Assembly: GCA_002013415.1 (NCBI GenBank)
Contig: MAEX01000009.1
Location: forward strand, 1-64,000
DNA length: 64,000 bases
DNA from: Mycobacterium sp. D16Q14
Lineage (GTDB): Bacteria > Actinomycetota > Actinomycetes > Mycobacteriales > Mycobacteriaceae
Reading direction: 5' to 3'
The notes beneath the pieces were generated by a model that saw only the letters and a program-made list of their open reading frames with translations, did no database searches and had not been told where the DNA came from. Within the stretch, counting starts at the first letter, position 1; the number at the start of each line of letters is the position of its first letter. Shown here in pieces: positions 38,632-48,197 of the stretch. Both the position numbers and the translations under genes were made by a program.

Positions 38632-39927
38632 CTACCGTGTCGCGAGTGCGTCAACCCGCGCCACGATGTCCGCGCGCAGCGCGCCCACCTGTGCATCGGT
38701 GAGCGATTCGGCGGGAAATTTGCAGACGATGGTGAACTCGTCCCCAATGGAATAGACCTCGTAGCGGGATGCCTGTGGCATGGACGCACCGCCTGTGATC
38801 GTGGTTGGCGGTGTGGTCAGCTGGGCGTCAAAGTCCTCCAGGATCAGGTCCGCCGGCAAGGGTGGGATGGGCAGAATTCCAGGATTGGTGATCCGGATGA
38901 ACGGCCCGAAATCACCCGCCAAGAACCCGCCGCCGATGTGGTGCACGCTCTGCACAAGAAACCCGCTGTCGATGTCCTCGGTGATTTGACGCGCCACTTC
39001 GGCGCCGACCTGCACAGGGTCATCGTTTACGCGGACTTTCACTTGACTTCGCGCGATCATGATTCCGTTGGCAATCTCGCCGAGTTCGGCGGGCGGTGTC
39101 AGGTGCTTGCGGTAATCCACAAGCGATTCGAAGCCCAGGTTCACCGGCGCGCCATCGTCGACAGGGATCAGCGCACGTTCCGCCAGTGCGATGACACCGG
39201 TGATGAGCGTGTTGACGGTCGTGTGCCGTTGCCGCGCCGCCGCGCGCAACGCCGCGGATACCTCAGGGTCGAAGCGCTGCTTCCAGCCCAGCACCGTCCT
39301 CGGCGCGGAGGGGCCTTCCTGCTGGCGACCACCCCAGGCCGTGGCGCCGAACCAGTGTTTGTCCGGAAGCGCGGCTCGCCGCAGGCCCCGGCTTTCCATC
39401 GCGGACTCCGGAGCCACAGGAATCGGCTGGCGCTGCGCCTGGGGAGCTTCGCCCGTCGTCACGATCCGGGTGTAGAGCTCCCACAATTCAAAGAAGTAGA
39501 CGTAACTCAGCCGTGCGTCCGCGATCGAATGATCCACTCCTACCGCGACGGCGCTACCGGCTTTCCGCGGATGGACCAGGACCGCGAACGTTCCATCATC
39601 GAGCGAGAGCACCGGCAGCGTTGCGACGTCTTCGAGCGGCTCAGCCCGCAAGGACACCACCGAGGCTCGTACGGGCTCAGTGGTAACCCGAAACCGGCGG
39701 CCGACGGGATCGACCCGTGCGGCCAGGAAAGGGTGCTTGCGTTGCAGAACCGTCGCTGCCGCACTCAATGCGGCTACATCCACGTCACCGCGCAGCGAGG
39801 CCACGTACCAGATGGTCGTGTACTTGCGCAGATGGTTCAATTCCGACTCTGCCGCCGAGAGCATCCGCTGAACATCAACGGTTTCGGCCGTATGTAGTGT
39901 CGCGTTCAAGGCAAATTCCGATTTCAT
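38632..39927 (-). CDS. PapA5-like condensation-domain acyltransferase
   Basis: The 431-residue protein has the condensation-type active site VDHSIADARLSYVYF (HxxxD) and LNATLHTAETVDVQRM at its start. A C-terminal ITNPGILPIPPLP segment resembles the structural motif region of PapA-type enzymes. Such enzymes move acyl groups onto alcohols of complex lipids such as phthiocerol. No polyketide synthase is adjacent, so the acyl donor and acceptor are unknown. It is inserted between thyA and the genes that normally follow, behind an unusually A/T-rich, palindrome-rich leader, which suggests transfer. Confidence 0.75.
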   Translation of the reverse strand: MKSEFALNATLHTAETVDVQRMLSAAESELNHLRKYTTIWYVASLRGDVDVAALSAAATVLQRKHPFLAARVDPVGRRFRVTTEPVRASVVSLRAEPLEDVATLPVLSLDDGTFAVLVHPRKAGSAVAVGVDHSIADARLSYVYFFELWELYTRIVTTGEAPQAQRQPIPVAPESAMESRGLRRAALPDKHWFGATAWGGRQQEGPSAPRTVLGWKQRFDPEVSAALRAAARQRHTTVNTLITGVIALAERALIPVDDGAPVNLGFESLVDYRKHLTPPAELGEIANGIMIARSQVKVRVNDDPVQVGAEVARQITEDIDSGFLVQSVHHIGGGFLAGDFGPFIRITNPGILPIPPLPADLILEDFDAQLTTPPTTITGGASMPQASRYEVYSIGDEFTIVCKFPAESLTDAQVGALRADIVARVDALATR

Positions 39928-40089
39928 ATGGACTGAATAAGTGAGCGATACTCTATGTCCATCATATAGATACCCCGCATATCCAGAGATTCAGCTGAAT
40001 TAACATCACGTAATCTCCGGAGACTGATTTAACAGACTATTCCGAATATGACAGATTCGGAATAGCCACCAAATTGCCAAACTCTGCGA
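39928..40089. promoter_or_regulatory. A/T-rich leader with three palindromes
   Basis: Within 162 bp lie a 12-bp palindrome ATTCAGCTGAAT (39989-40000), a 10-bp palindrome TCTCCGGAGA (40014-40023), and a perfect 11-bp inverted repeat, CTATTCCGAAT / ATTCGGAATAG with a 7-base spacer (40037-40065). The region is far richer in A/T than the genes beside it. It should hold the promoter and operators of the acyltransferase gene; the last repeat could instead end the transcript of the upstream membrane gene, though no T-run follows. Confidence 0.5.
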
Positions 40090-40569
40090 CTACGCGGTTT
40101 CCGAGGATCCCGGGGATCGACGTCGCAATCTTCCGCCGAGGCTGTGTAGCCCACGCAGCGTCGTGCGCAACGCATAGAACCCCGCCACCAGGGTCAACGC
40201 CAGCATCACCAGGAACATGACCAGCCAGTTGGTCCGAGTGTGCTCGATGTTCCACCAGATCACGGTGAACAGAACGGCCCCGACGAACACTAGGACGTCC
40301 CGCCAGCCGCCGCCGTAGGAGAAGGCGGCCTCACGCAGCGAACGGCTTCGATCGGTGCTGGCGATCAGATCGTCGATCCGCTGATCGATAGTGCGCTGGA
40401 ATGCGGCGCGACGTTCGGTCTGTTCCTCGGGGATGCGATCGAGCAGATCGAGGTCTTTGGCGATCAACGCCCGGAAGTCCGGGGGTTTGAGATTGCCCGC
40501 CACCGCTCCCAGCAGGGCACCCCCGGCGATAGGCGCGGCCCCCAGGGCAAGTTCGGCAAGTCCAGGCAT
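40090..40569 (-). CDS. Membrane protein, unknown
   Basis: The 159-residue protein has an N-terminal Ala/Gly-rich hydrophobic stretch (ALGAAPIAGGALLGAVAG), a charged helical middle (EEQTERRAAFQRTIDQRIDD), then two membrane helices (VLVFVGAVLFTVIWW and WLVMFLVMLALTLVAGFYA) and a basic tail. No family is recognised. It lies 10 bp after the flavodoxin-like gene in the dapB operon. Confidence 0.6.
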   Translation of the reverse strand: MPGLAELALGAAPIAGGALLGAVAGNLKPPDFRALIAKDLDLLDRIPEEQTERRAAFQRTIDQRIDDLIASTDRSRSLREAAFSYGGGWRDVLVFVGAVLFTVIWWNIEHTRTNWLVMFLVMLALTLVAGFYALRTTLRGLHSLGGRLRRRSPGSSETA

Positions 40570-40579
40570 GCCAGTCTCC

Positions 40580-41032
40580 TCAATGCATCAAGATCGCGGC
40601 GAGCGTGCCGCCAAGGTTATAGGCCTGCTCGCGCGCAGATGCGTCGATCGGCCCAACCACCTCGAGCACATCGGCCGACTTCTCCAGCGCCAGGCCGGTC
40701 GCGATCTTGTCCACCGCGGACGCCGCACCCACCGTGTCGTTGTTGCCGTGCACCCACAGGCCGTAAGGGCGTGCGGCGACATGGTCCAGGCTCGGGTAGT
40801 AGACGGTATCGAAGAAGTGTTTGAGGGCACCGGACATGTACCCAAAATTCGCGGTGGTGCCAAACAGGTAGCCGTCGGCGTCCAGCATGTCGGGGATGGT
40901 CGCGGCAAGAGCGGGCCTGGCGATCACCTCGACTCCGGAGATGTCGGGGTCCCTCGCGCCCGCCAGCACCGCCTCCAACAGTTCTCGGGTCGTCGGCGAC
41001 GGGGTGTGGTGCACCACCAGCAGCCGCATCAT
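40580..41032 (-). CDS. Flavodoxin/NADPH-dependent FMN reductase-like protein
   Basis: The 150-residue protein starts LLVVHHTPSPTTRELLEAV, the phosphate-loop strand of flavodoxin folds, and contains GTTANFGYMSGALKHFFDT, the second FMN loop. It probably binds FMN and transfers electrons. It corresponds to Rv2771c and overlaps the upstream gene stop in ATGA. Position in the dapB operon is conserved but gives no hint of the partner. Confidence 0.8.
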   Translation of the reverse strand: MMRLLVVHHTPSPTTRELLEAVLAGARDPDISGVEVIARPALAATIPDMLDADGYLFGTTANFGYMSGALKHFFDTVYYPSLDHVAARPYGLWVHGNNDTVGAASAVDKIATGLALEKSADVLEVVGPIDASAREQAYNLGGTLAAILMH

Positions 41033-41489
41033 CGGGCCGCGTCCTGCTGCATCTCTACTGCGGTGCGCATGGTCTCGCGCGCACGGCCCCGGTCCCCCGC
41101 ATAGTCATACGCGCGCGCCAGCCGGTACCACCCCACCCAATCGTCGGGTTCTGCCTCGACCTCTGCCTTCACCGCCGCAAAGAGCGCGTCGGCGTCCTCA
41201 CGATTGACACGCCCCGACGGCGTCCTACGCAGAGCGCTCACATCCAGATCACGCCCCAACTCGGCGGCCAGGCCCGCGAGTCGCTGATGCGCGAAACCCG
41301 CGCGCAGGGTGGCGATCATCGCCCATGCGCCGATGAACGGAAGGATCAGCACGCCGATACCCATGCCGATCGCCGCGGGCTTCCCGCTGTCGATCAACGC
41401 GACACCCATCCGGCCCAGAATCAGGAAGTAGACGATCATCGCCGCGCACATGAAGGCGATGAGGATCTTGATCCGGGCTGCGGCGGACA

Positions 41490-41490
<1 letters not shown>
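41029..41490 (-). CDS. Membrane protein with TPR-like tail (Rv2772c type)
   Basis: The 153-residue protein has two membrane helices (ILIAFMCAAMIVYFLILG and AIGMGIGVLILPFIGAWAMI). A cytoplasmic region follows with a single TPR-like repeat, WVGWYRLARAYDYAGDRGRA. It starts at GTG 41490, overlapping the dapB stop, and corresponds to Rv2772c. Function is unknown. Confidence 0.78.
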
Positions 41491-42600
<1,110 letters not shown>

Positions 42601-42969
42601 ATGTCGGGCCGCAAGCGATACGCGCGTGTGGGTGGCGTCGCGATTGCCCTCTTTGCGACCCTGTGTTTCCTCGGACCGGCCACACATGGGCAGATGTTCG
42701 GGTGGCGAACAGTCATCGTCGAAACTTCGCCAGCGTCGAACCTGCTGCCCGAAGAGATCCATGAGCATGTCAAGAGCCCGCTGAGCGCAACCGCTACGCG
42801 CATCCGCCAGCAACCCACCTCGATACCGCTTCCGGCCGCGCTCGTGATGACAGCACTCTTGGGCGCCACCCTGTTGGCGCTGCTGGCCTCGCGGGGCTTC
42901 GTATTCTCGCGAGCCCCCGACAACTTGGGACGACAACGCCTTATCACCATCGGGATAGATCGACGCTGA
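42601..42969 (+). CDS. Small membrane protein, unknown
   Basis: The 122-residue protein has an N-terminal membrane or signal segment (VGGVAIALFATLCFLGPA) and a second hydrophobic helix near the C-terminus (LPAALVMTALLGATLLALLA). The loop between them is outside the membrane if the first segment is an anchor. No family is recognised. An inverted repeat follows its stop directly. Confidence 0.5.
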   Translation: MSGRKRYARVGGVAIALFATLCFLGPATHGQMFGWRTVIVETSPASNLLPEEIHEHVKSPLSATATRIRQQPTSIPLPAALVMTALLGATLLALLASRGFVFSRAPDNLGRQRLITIGIDRR

Positions 42970-42986
42970 GCCGTCGCCGTGACGGC
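42970..42986 (+). terminator. Hairpin directly after the small membrane gene
   Basis: GCCGTC-GCCGT-GACGGC is a perfect 6-bp stem with a 5-base loop immediately behind the stop. No T-run follows, as is usual for mycobacterial terminators. It could end transcription before the SulP gene. Confidence 0.4.
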
Positions 42987-43091
42987 AATGACGCCGTCAT
43001 ACGCGTCTCATCCACCGATCTATCCATTTCGTCGCGCATGCGCGTTTAACCGCTACTGCCGCGACCCTTCATCCCGATAGGGCTTACTGTC

Positions 43092-45341
43092 ATGACGATT
43101 TCCGTCACTGAGCAGGCTTCGAAGCCGTCGTTACTGCAGAATTTGCGGCACGACCTTCCGGCCTCCCTCGTTGTTTTCCTCGTGGCGCTGCCACTTTCGC
43201 TCGGTATTGCGATCGCCTCCGGTGCCCCGCTGATGGCGGGTCTGATCGCCGGCGTGGTCGGTGGTGTCGTTGCCGGCGCCATCGGTGGTTCACCGCTTCA
43301 GGTCAGCGGCCCGGCCGCCGGCCTGACCGTGGTGGTGGCCGAGCTCATCAACAAGTTCGGCTGGCAGATGACCTGCCTGATCACCATGGGTGCGGGCCTG
43401 TTGCAGATCCTGTTCGGGCTGAGCCGGATCGCCCGCGCGGCGCTGGCCATCGCGCCGGTCGTGGTGCACGCCATGCTCGGGGGTATCGGTGTGACCATCG
43501 CACTCCAGCAGATCCACGTCCTCCTCGGTGGCGCATCGCAGAGTTCGGCGTGGGAGAACATCAAGGCGCTGCCCCAGGGCGTCCTGAACCACCATCTGCC
43601 CGATGTGATCATCGGCGTGATGGTGATCGCGATCCTGCTGCTGTGGCCCAAGCTGCCGCCCAAGATCCGCATGATCCCCGGCGCCCTGATCGCGATCGTG
43701 GCCGCGACCGCCTTCGCGGTCCTGACCAACTCCCCGGCCGAGCGGATCTCCCTATCGGGTGACTTCTTTGACGCTCTGAGCCTGCCGACCCTGACCGGAC
43801 CTGCCGATGGCGACTGGGCCGCAGTGCTCCTGGGTGTGCTGACCATCGCCCTCATCGCCAGTGTCGAGTCGCTGCTGTCCGCGGTTGCCGTCGACAAGCT
43901 GCACACCGGTCCCCGCACCAACTTCGATCGCGAGATGATCGGCCAGGGCAGCGCCAACCTGGCCTCCGGCTTCCTCGGCGGCCTGCCGATCACCGGCGTG
44001 ATCGTGCGCAGCTCGACCAACGTGGCCGCGGGCGCTAAGACTCGCGCTTCGGCCATCCTGCACGGTGTGTGGATCTTGCTGTTCGCCTCGCTGTTCAGCA
44101 GCGTGGTGCAGCTCATCCCCAAGGCCGCGCTGGCCGGTCTGCTGATCGTCATCGGCGTCCAGCTGGTCAAGTTGGCGCACATGAAGCTCGCTTGGCGCAC
44201 AGGCGATTTGGCTGTTTATGCCATCACCATGATCAGCGTGGTGTTCCTCAACCTGCTCGAAGGTGTCGGCATCGGACTCGTGGTGGCCATCGGCATCCTG
44301 GTGGGCCGGGTCATGCGGGCGCACATGGACGCCCGCCCGTTCGGCACCGAGGGATCGCGGCAGTGGCATGTCGAGCTCGACGGCACGCTGAGCTTCCTGT
44401 CGCTCCCCCGGCTGACCAAGACGCTCAGCACGGTTCCCCCGGGCGCACATGTCACGCTGGCAATCAACGCCGACTATGTCGATCACGCCATCTCGGAGGC
44501 CATCTCCGACTGGAAGCGCGCCCACGAAGCCGCGGGCGGCACCGTGATGATCGTCGAGTCCTCACACGCCAAGCTGCACCACGCCCACACCACCCGGCCC
44601 CAGCGGCATTTCGTTTCGCGCGCTGTTGGTTTGGTGCCGTGGCGGTCGTGGCGCCGCAGCGAGAACGACGGCGCGGGCGCGTCGATCATCGACGGCATCA
44701 ACGAGTACAACAGCCGCGGCTCGGGCGCGCTGCGACCCCACGTCAGCGAGCTGGCGGACTACCAGGATCCCGACGCGCTGTTCCTCACCTGCGGCGATTC
44801 GCGCATCTTGCCCAACGTCATCACGGCCAGTGGTCCGGGCGACCTGTTCACGATCCGCAATGTGGGCAATGTGGTGCCGACCGATCCCGCCGATGGTTCG
44901 GTGGACGCGTCGCTCGACTTCGCGATCAACCAGCTGAACGTGAGTTCGGTTGTGGTGTGCGGGCATTCCTCATGCGGAGCGATGAAGGCACTGCTGACCG
45001 AGTCGACCGATACGCCTACCACTCCGGTGGGACGCTGGCTCGACTACGCCCGCGACAGTCTCATCGCATTCCAGGAACACCACCCGGCACGATCCAGCGC
45101 GGAGGCACACGGCTTCAACGAAGTCGATCAGCTCGGTGTCGTGAATGTGGCGATCCAGGTGGAACGCCTTATCCACCACCCGATCCTGGCCGGGGCCGTG
45201 GTATCCGGGCGGGTGCGCGTGGTCGGCACGTTCTTCAACATCGCCGAGGCGCACGTGTACGAGGTGGACGAGAACGGGATCGTGGGCCAGGACGGCAGCG
45301 CCAATGACGTCGTGGAGGACCCGGCGCCGGCAATCAGCTGA
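43092..45341 (+). CDS. SulP transporter fused to beta-carbonic anhydrase
   Basis: The 749-residue protein has a SulP transporter domain (about residues 15-410, with SGPAAGLTVVVAELI and about ten to twelve helices) and a STAS-like segment (about 420-490). Its C-terminal beta-carbonic anhydrase has LTCGDSRILPN and VVCGHSSCGAMKALL as zinc ligands. This is the architecture of M. tuberculosis Rv3273. It probably imports bicarbonate or sulfate-like anions and converts bicarbonate/CO2 at the inner face. In M. tuberculosis the gene is elsewhere; here it sits beside the ald locus. Long antisense and shifted frames inside it are shadows. Confidence 0.9.
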   Translation: MTISVTEQASKPSLLQNLRHDLPASLVVFLVALPLSLGIAIASGAPLMAGLIAGVVGGVVAGAIGGSPLQVSGPAAGLTVVVAELINKFGWQMTCLITMGAGLLQILFGLSRIARAALAIAPVVVHAMLGGIGVTIALQQIHVLLGGASQSSAWENIKALPQGVLNHHLPDVIIGVMVIAILLLWPKLPPKIRMIPGALIAIVAATAFAVLTNSPAERISLSGDFFDALSLPTLTGPADGDWAAVLLGVLTIALIASVESLLSAVAVDKLHTGPRTNFDREMIGQGSANLASGFLGGLPITGVIVRSSTNVAAGAKTRASAILHGVWILLFASLFSSVVQLIPKAALAGLLIVIGVQLVKLAHMKLAWRTGDLAVYAITMISVVFLNLLEGVGIGLVVAIGILVGRVMRAHMDARPFGTEGSRQWHVELDGTLSFLSLPRLTKTLSTVPPGAHVTLAINADYVDHAISEAISDWKRAHEAAGGTVMIVESSHAKLHHAHTTRPQRHFVSRAVGLVPWRSWRRSENDGAGASIIDGINEYNSRGSGALRPHVSELADYQDPDALFLTCGDSRILPNVITASGPGDLFTIRNVGNVVPTDPADGSVDASLDFAINQLNVSSVVVCGHSSCGAMKALLTESTDTPTTPVGRWLDYARDSLIAFQEHHPARSSAEAHGFNEVDQLGVVNVAIQVERLIHHPILAGAVVSGRVRVVGTFFNIAEAHVYEVDENGIVGQDGSANDVVEDPAPAIS

Positions 45342-45351
45342 TCCGCGACAT

Positions 45352-45867
45352 CTATAGGGGGGCTCCCCCGCGTAGATGCTCGAAGATCAATGACGTCTGC
45401 GTGCCCGCGACATCGGGCTGTGCGTTGAGTTTCTCAACCACGAAGGACCTCAGGTCCTCGGTGTCGCGGGCCGCCACGTGCAGGATGTAGTCGTCGGCAC
45501 CCGCCAGGAAGTACACGTCGATGACCTGGGGCAGCTCACGAATGTCCCGGATAAACGTGCGAATCTTCCCTCGTGCGTTGGCCTGCAGGCTGACCGAGAT
45601 CATCGCTTGCAACGGCCGGCCGATGGCGGCTGGATCGACGTCGGTGAAGAATCCACGGATCACCCCGGTTTCCTGAAGACGGCGCACCCGCCCATGACAG
45701 GTGGACGCCGCGATCCCCACCGCGTCGGCGAGTGCGCTGTTGGGTATTCGCGCGTCATCGTGCAGTTCCATCAGAATGCGGCGGTCCACATCATCAAGAT
45801 CCGCGCGCCGAACATCATTCGGCGTGGGTGGTATGTCAAACCGAGATTCCGGTGATTTTGCGGCCAT
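45352..45867 (-). CDS. aldR: Lrp/AsnC-family regulator AldR
   Basis: The 171-residue protein has an N-terminal helix-turn-helix (NSALADAVGIAASTCHGRVRR) split about residues 40-65 and a RAM domain (VYFLAGADDYILHVAARDTE) that binds amino acids. It matches Rv2779c, which represses or activates ald in response to alanine and other amino acids. It is divergent from ald with 97 bp between, exactly as in M. tuberculosis. Confidence 0.92.
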   Translation of the reverse strand: MAAKSPESRFDIPPTPNDVRRADLDDVDRRILMELHDDARIPNSALADAVGIAASTCHGRVRRLQETGVIRGFFTDVDPAAIGRPLQAMISVSLQANARGKIRTFIRDIRELPQVIDVYFLAGADDYILHVAARDTEDLRSFVVEKLNAQPDVAGTQTSLIFEHLRGGAPL

Positions 45868-45964
45868 TTTTGCAATGTACCGAATCTTTCACATAAATAT
45901 TGCGCCTTTATCGACGCTTCTTCACACTTGAACATGAGACTTAGTTCTGAACAGGAGAAGATTG
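45868..45964. promoter_or_regulatory. Shared aldR/ald promoter and operator region
   Basis: The 97-bp divergent gap is A/T-rich and should carry both promoters and the AldR sites. AGGAG lies about ten bases before the ald ATG. Individual AldR boxes cannot be assigned confidently by eye. Confidence 0.55.
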
Positions 45965-47092
45965 ATGCGCGTAGGGATCCCGACCGAGATCAAGAACAAC
46001 GAGTACCGCGTGGCTACCACCCCGGCCGGTGTGGCCGAGCTGACCCGCCGCGGCCACGAGGTGATCATCCAGTCCGGCGCGGGCGACGGATCCTCGATAT
46101 CCGATGTGGACTTCAAAGACGCTGGCGCACAGGTCATCAACGGCGCCCAACAGATCTGGGCGGAGGCCGATCTCCTACTCAAGGTCAAGGAACCTATCGA
46201 GCCCGAGTATGCACTGATGCGTCGCGACCAGACACTGTTCACCTATCTGCACCTGGCGGCGTCACTGCCATGCACGGAGGCGCTACTGACATCGGGAACC
46301 ACTTCGATCGCCTACGAAACCGTGCAGACCGTCAGTTCGGACGGATCGGCCGCACTCCCGCTGCTGGCCCCGATGAGTGAAGTGGCCGGACGGCTCTCGG
46401 CGCAGGTCGGCGCCTACCATCTGATGACTCCGGTGGGCGGCCGGGGCCTGGTGATGGGCGGCGTCCCGGGTGTCGGACCCGCCGACGTGGTCGTCATCGG
46501 CGGAGGTGTCGCCGGATACAACGCCGCGCGGATCGCCGCCGGAATGGGTGCGCACGTCACGGTTTTCGATGTCAACCTCAACAAGTTGCGTGAACTGGAT
46601 GCCGAATTCGGGGGCACCATCCGGACCCGGCACTCGTCCTCATTGGATCTGGAGGGTGCCGTCAAACGAGCCGACCTGGTGATCGGCGCGGTGCTCATCC
46701 CGGGCGCCAAGGCACCCAAGCTGGTGTCGAATTCACTGGTGGCCCAGATGAAGCCGGGCTCAGTACTGGTGGACATCGCGATCGACCAGGGCGGCTGCTT
46801 CGCCGACTCGCGCCCCACCACCCACGACGAGCCGACCTACTCGGTACACGACAGTGTGTTCTACTGCGTGGCCAACATGCCCGGCGCCGTACCGCGGACG
46901 TCCACCTTCGCTTTGACCAACGCCACCATGCCGTACGTGCTGGCGCTGGCCGACAAGGGCTGGCGGCAGGCCTGCCGTGACGATGCCGCGCTGACCAAGG
47001 GACTCTCGACACATGAGGGTGCGCTGCTGAACACGCATGTCGCCGAGGATCTCGAGCTGCCCTTCACCGATTCCGCGGAACTGCTGGTCTAG
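45965..47092 (+). CDS. ald: Alanine dehydrogenase
   Basis: The 375-residue enzyme starts MRVGIPTEIKNNEYR and has the NAD site VIGGGVAGYNAARIAAGMG, the substrate residues in LFTYLHLA and the C-terminal ATMPYVLALADKGW. It interconverts alanine with pyruvate and ammonia and is induced under hypoxia and on alanine. It matches Rv2780. ATG 45965 is preferred over a TTG three bases earlier. Confidence 0.96.
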   Translation: MRVGIPTEIKNNEYRVATTPAGVAELTRRGHEVIIQSGAGDGSSISDVDFKDAGAQVINGAQQIWAEADLLLKVKEPIEPEYALMRRDQTLFTYLHLAASLPCTEALLTSGTTSIAYETVQTVSSDGSAALPLLAPMSEVAGRLSAQVGAYHLMTPVGGRGLVMGGVPGVGPADVVVIGGGVAGYNAARIAAGMGAHVTVFDVNLNKLRELDAEFGGTIRTRHSSSLDLEGAVKRADLVIGAVLIPGAKAPKLVSNSLVAQMKPGSVLVDIAIDQGGCFADSRPTTHDEPTYSVHDSVFYCVANMPGAVPRTSTFALTNATMPYVLALADKGWRQACRDDAALTKGLSTHEGALLNTHVAEDLELPFTDSAELLV

Positions 47093-47129
47093 AGAACATG
47101 TTCCGAGGTACCCGCCTCTGAGCGACACA

Positions 47130-47145
47130 CCCGGTCGGTACCGGG
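47130..47145. terminator. Hairpin between convergent ald and diiron-protein genes
   Basis: CCCGGT-CGGT-ACCGGG is a perfect 6-bp stem with a 4-base loop, placed between two converging genes. It may act as a bidirectional terminator; no T-run is present. Confidence 0.45.
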
Positions 47146-47171
47146 AACTGTCACTCGAAGGCGGGCACTAC

Positions 47172-48197
47172 CTACACCGCAGTCTCGGCGGTGAGGTCGT
47201 TGGTCCACGTCGGCGTCTTGATCTTCTTGCGATACGGCACTTTGTCGTTGAACTTGTTCACCGCGCGACCCACCTTGTGCAACGGATGATCGAAGTCAGT
47301 GAAGTAGGTGCTGTTGACGATCGGGTACCTCAGCACCCGGAAGATCGGCAACCGGCTGGCATTGCTGCTCTTGCGGCCGCCTGATTCCGCATAGCGATCA
47401 AATGCGCGCTGAATCAGAATCGTGTCGATACCCATGTTCCGCATGGCATCACCCACCCGAGTCAGGAAGCCCGCGAACCGGATGACGTGAGGATTTGCCA
47501 ACCCCACGGCGCGAACAATGGTCACCGGCTTGAGCAGCGGCGCCACATCCTCCACCAGCATCCTGGAGAACTTGCGGGTGCCCAGCATGTCCATGACCGC
47601 GAAACCGATTGCCAGATGCCGTGATTCGTCGGAGTTGATCTTGGCGAACACCTCGTGGAACAGCGGATCCTCAACCTCGCCGGACAGGAACTTCAGCACC
47701 GCGCCATCGAGGCCCACCTCGAAGAACGGGATGACGGTGGCCATGTAGACGAACGGAAGACGCCGGTCACCGAGATTGTCGAACCCGCGCAACGCCTGCA
47801 GCAGGGCCTTGATGTCCCCGGACTGCGGCGGAACTTCGCCCTCCTCCAGCATGCCCCACCGGCGCATCAGTGCGATCTCGGCGTTGGCGTGCCGCTGTTC
47901 CTCGGCGTGGAAATAGCTGTAGATCTCCCGCAGTGTGTCGTTCGGGGCGGTGATCCCCAGCGTGCCCATCATCCGGCCGCCGATGTGCTCAATCCACACC
48001 AGATCCGACATGAACTGCTTGAGATCGTCAAACTGCTCAGGGTTGATGGTCTCGGCCCCGGGCTTGCCCCAGTCGAAGTCCGCCAGTGTCCACTGCCTGG
48101 CCTTGATCTTGACGAGGACCTTCTCAAAGAATTCGTCGTTCTTCGAGATGTCCTTGGTGTTCTCTCGGGTCAGCTCGTCTGGCAGTACGGCGGTCAT
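47172..48197 (-). CDS. Ferritin-like diiron oxygenase
   Basis: The 341-residue helical protein has two diiron-type motifs, FHAEEQRHANAE and NSDESRHLAIG, each with an acidic residue and ExxH or its variant DESRH. It resembles the diiron monooxygenase/desaturase-like proteins of actinobacteria (AurF or acyl-ACP desaturase type). It probably oxidises a lipid or aromatic substrate with O2. Its start overlaps the stop of the flavin monooxygenase gene by 4 nt, so the two products are likely to act in one pathway with the SDR upstream. Confidence 0.72.
   Translation of the reverse strand: MTAVLPDELTRENTKDISKNDEFFEKVLVKIKARQWTLADFDWGKPGAETINPEQFDDLKQFMSDLVWIEHIGGRMMGTLGITAPNDTLREIYSYFHAEEQRHANAEIALMRRWGMLEEGEVPPQSGDIKALLQALRGFDNLGDRRLPFVYMATVIPFFEVGLDGAVLKFLSGEVEDPLFHEVFAKINSDESRHLAIGFAVMDMLGTRKFSRMLVEDVAPLLKPVTIVRAVGLANPHVIRFAGFLTRVGDAMRNMGIDTILIQRAFDRYAESGGRKSSNASRLPIFRVLRYPIVNSTYFTDFDHPLHKVGRAVNKFNDKVPYRKKIKTPTWTNDLTAETAV

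Noticed and set aside
43298..45307. Long frames on both strands inside the SulP-carbonic anhydrase gene (up to 412 codons)
   Set aside because: They are Arg/Pro/Ala-rich shadows of a real fusion gene that has clear domains; no family is seen in them.
45356..45368. GGGGGG/CCCCC hairpin after the SulP gene
   Set aside because: It lies within the last codons of aldR, has a short stem and no T-run; a terminator role is not supported.
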